Assembly: GCF_901764995.1 (NCBI RefSeq)
Contig: NZ_CABFKI010000004.1
Coordinates: 124,001 to 188,000 of the forward strand
DNA length: 64,000 nt
Direction: 5' to 3'
DNA from: Actinobacillus porcinus
GTDB lineage: Bacteria > Pseudomonadota > Gammaproteobacteria > Enterobacterales > Pasteurellaceae
Shown: positions 58,399 to 64,000 of the stretch, in pieces
Layout of the letters: each line of letters opens with the position of its first letter
Numbering within the stretch: position 1 is the first letter of the stretch
Program-made: the position numbers and the translations under genes
Notes under the pieces: model-generated
Databases searched by the model: none
What the model saw: only the letters and a program-made list of their open reading frames with translations
Told to the model about the DNA's origin: nothing

Positions 58399-59583
58399 AT
58401 GTGTACTGCTTATTCTTCTGAAAACGGTTTTTGCTGTTTATCTGTTGCGCCACAATTTCGTTCTTCTTCTCATCTTTCGGCTGAAAAAATTTGTCGTCTT
58501 TCTGATCAAGAAATCTTTTCGTTAATGGTGGAAATGCGTTGGGGGTCGGCAGAAAAAATCTGTTGCCCACATTGCCAACATACTCAACCTTATTTTATTC
58601 AAAGCCGTCAAAAATGGCGTTGCCGTGATTGCAAGCGGGAATTTAGCCTGACTTCCGGCACGCTGTTTGCCAGCCATAAATTGCCGTTGCGCACCTATTT
58701 ATTGGCGTTGGTGTTTTATATCAATGCCAAACAAGGCATTACCTCAAAACGCTTGGCACGAGAATTGGCGGTGAATTATCGCACGGCGTTTATGCTGAGC
58801 CATAAAATTCGTGAGAGTTTAAAACCCGATTTAGACGCGCAAAAAATTAGCGGAGAAGTGCATATTGATACTTGCGAAGTGAATGTTTTGGTGGAGTCTG
58901 AAACCTTAAAAGAGCAAAAAGCAGACAAGGTCAATAATCAAGATCGAGCCTTTTATTTATCCGAAATTCCGCCCAATATGCAGCAAAATGCGCAGAAAAA
59001 GCAGGAAAAATGGCAAATAAAACATCAACAAGATGAACAAAAACGCAGAGAAAATTATGCTCGATATGGAAGAACTTTAGACTATCGCGCCAAATCTTTT
59101 GTGAAAGAAAAGCGTAAGTTGTTGGTTATGACCAATAATGAACGACAACAAACCTTAGTTTTTCCGATTTATGCTGAAAATAAGGCAACGATTTCTTATT
59201 TGGTGAAAAAATATGTGGCGCAAGGCAGCACAATTTGCACCGATGGCGCACGCGCCTATAAACATTTAGTCGCTTTGGGCTATGAACACGAAAGTGCGGT
59301 ACATTCTAAGAAGATTTTTAAAAATTCAAAGGGCTATCATAATAACTGGGCGGAAAACTTTTTTAGCCGCACCAGAAGTTTGTTGGTTCAGCTTGCGCAG
59401 GTAAAAAATATGCATTTGTGGGCATATGCAAATGAAATGGCGTTCCGTTTGGATCATTGCGTAATGCCTTCGGGGTCAATGTTTTTAGTTTTGTTGCAAA
59501 AAACGTTGCAAACAACGGTGCAAGACTTTTGGAAAGGTTATGGAAAAACGGGTTATGCGGTGAGAGATGAGATGGTGTTTTGA
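58399..59583 (+). CDS. IS1595-type transposase (ISXO2-like DDE domain)
   Basis: 394 aa. Zinc ribbon with C56, C59, C75 and C78 (CPHCQ, CRDCK), a helix-turn-helix region at about 95-140 (KRLARELAVNYRTAFMLSHK), then the DDE domain: D157 in VHIDTCEVN, D282 in CTDGARAY and E319 in HNNWAENFFSRTR. A charged Lys/Gln/Arg-rich insert of about 80 residues lies between the first and second Asp, so it is longer than H. influenzae IS1016 transposases. No terminal inverted repeats were found by eye. It carries an uptake core and reads toward dnaK. Confidence 0.85.
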   Translation: MCTAYSSENGFCCLSVAPQFRSSSHLSAEKICRLSDQEIFSLMVEMRWGSAEKICCPHCQHTQPYFIQSRQKWRCRDCKREFSLTSGTLFASHKLPLRTYLLALVFYINAKQGITSKRLARELAVNYRTAFMLSHKIRESLKPDLDAQKISGEVHIDTCEVNVLVESETLKEQKADKVNNQDRAFYLSEIPPNMQQNAQKKQEKWQIKHQQDEQKRRENYARYGRTLDYRAKSFVKEKRKLLVMTNNERQQTLVFPIYAENKATISYLVKKYVAQGSTICTDGARAYKHLVALGYEHESAVHSKKIFKNSKGYHNNWAENFFSRTRSLLVQLAQVKNMHLWAYANEMAFRLDHCVMPSGSMFLVLLQKTLQTTVQDFWKGYGKTGYAVRDEMVF

Positions 59584-59600
59584 TTTGTAAACATTTCCCC

Positions 59601-59626
59601 CTTGAAATCCATTTTTACTCCCCCAT
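59601..59626 (+). promoter_or_regulatory. Sigma-32-type heat-shock promoter P1 of dnaK
   Basis: CTTGAA, 14-nt spacer, CCCCAT: an excellent match to the heat-shock consensus, 170 bp before dnaK. Confidence 0.85.
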
Positions 59627-59693
59627 TTTCTATTGCACGATGAAGTTGCAATGCGCTTTTTTTGAAAAATTCAAAATTTTTTTAAAAAACACC

Positions 59694-59719
59694 CTTGAAA
59701 AAGAAATTGCAATCCACAT
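59694..59719 (+). promoter_or_regulatory. Sigma-32-type heat-shock promoter P2 of dnaK
   Basis: CTTGAA, 14-nt spacer, CCACAT, with the same geometry as P1 but a weaker -10; 77 bp before dnaK. Confidence 0.7.
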
Positions 59720-59795
59720 TTTATGATCACGTAAGACGAGACGATAACCATCTCGTCAAAAGTAAAACAGATTTCAAACTAGGAGAAAACATATT

Positions 59796-61700
59796 ATGGG
59801 TAAAATTATTGGTATTGACTTAGGTACAACAAACTCTTGTGTTGCTGTAATGGACGGTGACAAACCGCGCGTGATTGAGAACGCTGAAGGTGATCGTACG
59901 ACTCCGTCAATTATCGCTTATACAAACGATAACGAGACATTAGTTGGTCAACCTGCGAAACGCCAAGCGGTAACAAACCCGAAAAATACATTATTTGCAA
60001 TCAAACGTTTAATCGGTCGCCGTTTTGAAGACAGCGAAGTTCAACGCGATGTAAACATTATGCCATTTAGCATTGTGAAAGCGGACAACGGCGATGCTTG
60101 GGTAGATGTAAAAGGTGAGAAATTAGCACCGCCACAAATCTCTGCGGAAGTATTGAAAAAAATGAAAAAAACCGCAGAAGATTTCTTGGGTGAACCGGTT
60201 ACTGAAGCGGTAATTACTGTTCCTGCATACTTTAACGATGCACAACGTCAAGCAACGAAAGACGCAGGTCGTATCGCAGGTTTAGATGTAAAACGTATTA
60301 TCAACGAACCAACAGCGGCAGCGTTGGCTTACGGTTTAGACAAAGGTAAAGGCAATCAAACTATTGCGGTTTACGACTTAGGTGGTGGTACATTTGACTT
60401 ATCAATCATTGAAATTGATGAAGTGGGTGGCGAGAAAACCTTTGAAGTATTAGCGACAAACGGTGATACACACTTAGGTGGTGAAGACTTCGATAACCGC
60501 GTGATTAACTACTTAGTTGACGAGTTCAAAAAAGAGCAAGGCGTAGATTTACGTAATGACCCACTTGCAATGCAACGTTTGAAAGAAGCAGGCGAAAAAG
60601 CGAAAATTGAGCTTTCTTCCGCACAACAAACAGATGTGAACTTACCTTATATCACAGCGGATGCAACAGGTCCTAAACATTTGAACATCAAATTAACTCG
60701 CGCGAAATTAGAAGCGTTAGTGGAAGATTTAGTGGCTCGTTCAATGGAACCTGTGAAAGTGGCGTTAAATGATGCCGGCTTGAGCGTGGGTCAAATTGAT
60801 GATGTGATTTTGGTGGGCGGTCAAACGCGTATGCCATTAGTTCAACAAAAAGTAGCTGAATTCTTTGGCAAAGAACCACGTAAAGACGTGAACCCTGACG
60901 AAGCGGTTGCTGTAGGTGCGGCTGTACAAGGTGGTGTGTTATCGGGTAATGTCACTGACGTATTGTTATTAGACGTGACCCCATTATCATTAGGTATCGA
61001 AACCATGGGCGGTGTGATGACCACCTTAATTGAGAAAAACACGACTATTCCAACGAAAAAATCGCAAGTATTCTCAACAGCGGAAGATAACCAAAGTGCG
61101 GTGACAATTCACGTACTTCAAGGTGAACGCAAACAAGCGAGCGCGAATAAATCTTTAGGTCAATTTAACTTAGAAGGCATTAACCCTGCACCACGCGGTA
61201 TGCCACAAATTGAAGTGACTTTTGATATTGACGCGGATGGTATCATCCATGTTTCAGCGAAAGATAAAGGCACAGGTAAAGAACAACAAATTACCATCAA
61301 AGCATCTTCAGGTTTAAGTGATGAAGAAATTCAACAAATGGTGCGTGATGCAGAAGCAAACGCAGAAGCAGACCGTAAATTTGAAGAATTAGTGCAAGCA
61401 CGTAACCAAGCGGATCATTTAGTTCACTCTACGCGTAAACAATTAAGCGAAGTGGGTGATAAATTATCTGCTGACGACAAAGCACCAATCGAAAAAGCGG
61501 TTAGTGAACTTGAAGAAGCGGCGAAAGGTGAAGACAAAGCGGCGATTGATGCAAAAGTACAAGCATTAATCCAAGTGTCTGAAAAACTTATCCAAGCCGG
61601 TCAAGCGCAAGCACAAGCGGATGCGACTGCTCAGCCGCAAGGTGGCAAAGGCAACGATGATGTGGTTGATGCTGAATTTGAAGAAGTGAAAGATAAATAA
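59796..61700 (+). CDS. dnaK: Chaperone DnaK (Hsp70)
   Basis: ATP-driven cytoplasmic Hsp70 that holds unfolded proteins with DnaJ and GrpE. 634 aa: phosphate loop [16 protein letters not shown] at 5, the [13 protein letters not shown] motif near 168, [15 protein letters not shown] near 190, the linker [13 protein letters not shown] near 385, the substrate-binding domain, and the EEVKD-type C-terminus ([12 protein letters not shown]). Two heat-shock promoters precede it and dnaJ follows after a partial terminator. An uptake core lies near 61093. Confidence 0.98.
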   Translation: MGKIIGIDLGTTNSCVAVMDGDKPRVIENAEGDRTTPSIIAYTNDNETLVGQPAKRQAVTNPKNTLFAIKRLIGRRFEDSEVQRDVNIMPFSIVKADNGDAWVDVKGEKLAPPQISAEVLKKMKKTAEDFLGEPVTEAVITVPAYFNDAQRQATKDAGRIAGLDVKRIINEPTAAALAYGLDKGKGNQTIAVYDLGGGTFDLSIIEIDEVGGEKTFEVLATNGDTHLGGEDFDNRVINYLVDEFKKEQGVDLRNDPLAMQRLKEAGEKAKIELSSAQQTDVNLPYITADATGPKHLNIKLTRAKLEALVEDLVARSMEPVKVALNDAGLSVGQIDDVILVGGQTRMPLVQQKVAEFFGKEPRKDVNPDEAVAVGAAVQGGVLSGNVTDVLLLDVTPLSLGIETMGGVMTTLIEKNTTIPTKKSQVFSTAEDNQSAVTIHVLQGERKQASANKSLGQFNLEGINPAPRGMPQIEVTFDIDADGIIHVSAKDKGTGKEQQITIKASSGLSDEEIQQMVRDAEANAEADRKFEELVQARNQADHLVHSTRKQLSEVGDKLSADDKAPIEKAVSELEEAAKGEDKAAIDAKVQALIQVSEKLIQAGQAQAQADATAQPQGGKGNDDVVDAEFEEVKDK

Positions 61701-61722
61701 TCTTTATCTGAACACTGAACCC

Positions 61723-61746
61723 AAGGGCGTAGCAATACGCCCTTTT
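61723..61746 (+). terminator. Attenuator-like hairpin between dnaK and dnaJ
   Basis: Stem AAGGGCGT/ACGCCCTT, loop AGCAAT, with only a short T-run, so it probably reduces rather than stops read-through. Confidence 0.65.
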
Positions 61747-61771
61747 GGTGTATATCTAAGAGAATAATTTA

Positions 61772-62899
61772 ATGGCAAAAAGAGATTACTACGAAGTTCT
61801 AGGTATTCAAAAAGGCGCTGACGAGAAAGAAATTAAGCGTGCCTATAAACGCCTAGCAATGAAATATCACCCCGACAGAACCAAAGGGGATAAAGAAAGC
61901 GAAGAAAAATTCAAAGAAATCAACGAAGCCTATGAAATCTTAAGCGACAAAGAGAAAAAAGCCGCTTACGATCAATATGGTCATGCAGCCTTTGAACAAG
62001 GTGGATTCGGCGGTGCCGGTGGCGGATTTGGTGGCTTTGGCGGTTTTGGTGGATTTGAAGATATTTTCAGCGAAATGTTCGGCGGTGGCTCTAGCCGTCA
62101 ACGTGTTGTTCGCGGTGAAGATTTACGCTATGACATCGAAATCAGCTTAGAAGAAGCGGTTCGTGGCGTCACCAAAGATATTCAAATTGCGACCCTTGCG
62201 CATTGTGATGAATGTAACGGCACTGGTGCAGAAAAAGGCTCAAAAGTCGAAACCTGTCCAACCTGTCATGGTCATGGCCGCGTACGCCGTCAGCAAGGCT
62301 TCTTTATGACGGAGCAAATGTGTCCGACTTGTCATGGCACAGGCAAAAAAATTGAAAAACCTTGTAAAAAATGTCACGGTGACGGACGCGTTCATAAAAA
62401 CGAAAGCCTTTCTGTTAAAATCCCCGCTGGCGTGGATACAGGTAACCAATTACGTTTAGCCGGAAAAGGAGCCGCCGGTGAAAATGGCGCACCTGCCGGA
62501 GATTTATATGTGGTTATTCACGTTCGTGAACACCATATTTTTGAACGTGACGGCAGCAATTTATATTGCGAAGTCCCAGTTAGCTTCACGATGGCGGCAT
62601 TAGGTGGTGAAATTGAAGTCCCTACCCTTGATGGTCGTGCCAAACTCAAAATTCCTGAAGGCACACAAACAGGCAAAATGTTCCGTATGCGCGGAAAAGG
62701 TATTACCGCAATGCGTTCAGGCTATGCCGGTGATTTGATTTGTAAAATTATTGTAGAAACCCCGGTTTCACTCAATGAAGAACAAAAAGAATTACTACGC
62801 AAATTTGAAGCCAGCCTTGAAGGGCAAGAAAAACAACGCCCGAAATCATCTCGCTTTCTCGATGGCGTGAAGAAATTCTTCGATAATTTAGGGAAATAA
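61772..62899 (+). CDS. dnaJ: Chaperone DnaJ (Hsp40)
   Basis: Co-chaperone that delivers substrates to DnaK and stimulates its ATPase. 375 aa: J domain with KYHPDRTKG (HPD at about 33-35), a Gly/Phe-rich linker ([17 protein letters not shown], about 75-95), four zinc-finger repeats [24 protein letters not shown] and CKKCHGDG (about 145-205), and the C-terminal substrate-binding domains. Second gene of the dnaK-dnaJ heat-shock operon. Confidence 0.98.
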   Translation: MAKRDYYEVLGIQKGADEKEIKRAYKRLAMKYHPDRTKGDKESEEKFKEINEAYEILSDKEKKAAYDQYGHAAFEQGGFGGAGGGFGGFGGFGGFEDIFSEMFGGGSSRQRVVRGEDLRYDIEISLEEAVRGVTKDIQIATLAHCDECNGTGAEKGSKVETCPTCHGHGRVRRQQGFFMTEQMCPTCHGTGKKIEKPCKKCHGDGRVHKNESLSVKIPAGVDTGNQLRLAGKGAAGENGAPAGDLYVVIHVREHHIFERDGSNLYCEVPVSFTMAALGGEIEVPTLDGRAKLKIPEGTQTGKMFRMRGKGITAMRSGYAGDLICKIIVETPVSLNEEQKELLRKFEASLEGQEKQRPKSSRFLDGVKKFFDNLGK

Positions 62900-62948
62900 C
62901 TTCCCGAAGCAGAAATATACGGTCACTGACCGAAACTGTGAATAATAG

Positions 62949-62970
62949 GAAAAGGGCGTTTGCCCTTTTC
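62949..62970 (+). terminator. dnaJ terminator
   Basis: Stem GAAAAGGGC/GCCCTTTTC with loop GTTT, about 50 bp after the dnaJ stop. Confidence 0.8.
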
Positions 62971-63019
62971 AGATCATTGACAAACATCTAGACATATCAC
63001 TAAAGGTTTGTCTAGCGGT

Positions 63020-63194
63020 TTAATTATTTATTTCCATTTTCCTTTTGTAACTATTTTTTTCATTGCATTTTTCGACTGTTTCAAGAATTTCTATACAGTG
63101 TAAATCACTGTTCTCACTTAAAGCTGGACTACCAATTCTATATAAATCAAATTCATTATGACATACGATGGGTGAAAAAGTTGTTTTTTTTCAT
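63020..63194 (-). pseudogene. Small reading frame frameshifted in an A8 run
   Basis: From the ATG at 63194 an A8 run puts the frame out; with seven A the product would read MKKTTFSPIVCHNEFDLYRI, then GSPALSENSDLHCIEILE, and end KRKMEINN (57 aa) at 63020. The open text and the clean stop suggest a real small gene, now broken or phase-variable. No family known. It lies with element remains. Confidence 0.5.
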
Positions 63195-63261
63195 TGTATT
63201 ATTTCCATAAGACGTTGAATAAATGAGAGATATGTCTAACAACATATCTCCCTATGGTTAA

Positions 63262-63678
63262 TTATGCTACTTCTGCAATGCGTTCAGCGGAAATGAACGT
63301 ATTTTCGTATAGCTTCTGCGCATTAAGTGCGTCAAACATATAATCACAAGCGGTGCGAGCAAATCCTGTTGCTTTAAAAATCGCTTTTTTATCTGCTTTC
63401 AACACCTTTAACCAACTATCAATGTAGACAGCATGTTGCGGTACATCATCAAACCCAATATGCGCCCAAAGAAAGACACAGACAATTTCGGCAACAAGCT
63501 CTTCCATGGCATAGAGTTGATTACCAAACTTCACTTTTCCTGAAGTAATACCTTCTCGATCGAGACGTTTGGCATGTCCTGTTGCATATGTCATTTCATG
63601 TAATAACGTGCTATAAAATTTTGAATGTGATTCAAATTGCTTCATTTCAGGCATCAAAATTTGATCTGTTGTCGGCAT
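63262..63678 (-). pseudogene. ArdC/TraC-type zincin fragment (N-terminally truncated)
   Basis: 138 codons from the ATG at 63678; the homologous frame is open further back to about 63758, without a start. The metallopeptidase-like motif STLLHEMTYATGHAKRL (HE with GH, about residues 26-37) and FGNQLYAMEELVAEIVCVFL are typical of the C-terminal zincin domain of ArdC antirestriction proteins and TraC-type primases on plasmids and ICEs. The N-terminal ssDNA-binding domain is absent, so this is a remnant, though the short form may still be translated. Confidence 0.75.
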
Positions 63679-63914
63679 GTAGCAAGCACGGTTAAAGTAG
63701 CTTAATTTAAACGCTTTTAAATCTATTTTCTGTTTTCGTTGTTTTAGTGGTGCAAGCGGTCATTTTCGCCAAATTTTTCGCAATTCATTATTTTTCTTGA
63801 GATAACACAAAGGGACTTTCTCGCTGAAGCCCTGTTTTCAATAGTTTCCGTCCGCCAAATCCCGAAAAATTCAACCAATTCCCTATTTCTTTTTATTTCT
63901 TAGTTTTAGTGGTT
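63679..63914. other. Junction between the two element fragments
   Basis: No gene. It contains the 11-bp direct repeat GTTTTAGTGGT at 63741 and 63903 (162 bp apart) and the Apl-type uptake-like site at 63751-63783. Probably a deletion or rearrangement junction. Confidence 0.45.
63751..63783 (+). repeat. Apl-type uptake signal sequence
   Basis: Core GCAAGCGGTC (8 of 9 against ACAAGCGGT) followed by T-rich and AAATTTTTCGCAA segments at the expected spacing of the extended Apl-type motif. All other uptake sites seen in the window are of the Hin type. Confidence 0.6.
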
Positions 63915-64000
63915 CTATACACCCATGGATGGTCTAGCCGCCACAAGAATGAGATCACCATCTTGTGCACCTGTCGTGTTCGCATCTAAGCGTTCGATAC
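63915..64000 (-). pseudogene. DnaB-like replicative helicase fragment ending in the P-loop (runs off window)
   Basis: 28 codons enter from the right edge: IERLDANTTGAQDGD followed by LILVAARPSMG, then Val and a stop. This is the start of the RecA-like domain of DnaB (normally continuing with Lys-Thr after PSMG). The gene is therefore cut exactly inside Walker A. Integrative elements such as the ICEHin1056 family carry their own dnaB-like gene; whether this piece comes from one or from the host gene needs the flanking sequence. Confidence 0.75.

Overview
The window is about 64 kb of chromosome from a member of the Pasteurellaceae close to Haemophilus parainfluenzae or Aggregatibacter. At least 35 copies of the Hin-type DNA uptake core AAGTGCGGT (either strand) are scattered through it, and most genes have recognisable Haemophilus counterparts. 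An intact hemA at 47.8-49.1 kb argues against H. influenzae itself, which cannot make its own heme precursors. Species assignment beyond this is inference.

0-6 kb: a 3'-cut ftsH with rlmE, then the tight set diaA-yraN-lpoA read leftward and divergent from rsmI. 6-14 kb: a PheC-like periplasmic protein, then a seven-gene leftward operon with overlapping or abutting genes. It encodes a pyruvyl transferase, a Wzx-type flippase, a GT25 transferase, a Wzy-like polymerase, two GT2 transferases and an MltB-type lytic transglycosylase, probably for a surface glycan of the lsg kind. 14-24 kb: elyC-like, dacB, greA, ssrA (tmRNA), a phage scar, ppc, folP, glmM, tRNA-Val and a second scar with an integrase remnant.

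24-32 kb: purH, purD and glyA (purine and one-carbon metabolism) with a PurR-type operator before purH and two inverted copies of a structured repeat between purH and purD; then a DyP-type heme peroxidase, dsbD and a small UPF0181 gene. 32-39.5 kb: ornithine carbamoyltransferase, ribA, pgpB, nagK, the divergent glpF/glpK pair, REP-like hairpins and a decayed insertion sequence. 39.5-44.4 kb: the classical initiator tRNA-rimP-nusA-infB operon. 44.4-54 kb: a kinase-like gene coupled to a tiny lipoprotein gene, an AGCS amino-acid symporter, bioD, hemA, an OppA-like lipoprotein, slyB, yecM and argS.

54-59.6 kb is an accessory island with no Hin-type uptake core until 59.29 kb. It carries a DUF4143 ATPase, a 435-residue protein I do not recognise, a small exported protein, an acidic helical protein preceded by an 18-nt poly(A/T) tract, an orphan fragment and an IS1595-type transposase. 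59.6-63 kb: dnaK-dnaJ behind two sigma-32-type promoters. 63-64 kb: debris of an integrative element (ArdC/TraC-type zincin fragment, DnaB fragment cut inside its P-loop) with an uptake site of the other (Apl) type.

The most noteworthy signals are the paired structured repeats between purH and purD, two element scars with parallel operator-like architecture next to ssrA and tRNA-Val, the foreign-type uptake sequence at the right end, the homopolymer linking two reading frames at 58.04 kb, the unrecognised island genes, the coupled kinase-like/lipoprotein pair, and uptake sequences built into five signal peptides. No CRISPR array and no rRNA gene were seen.
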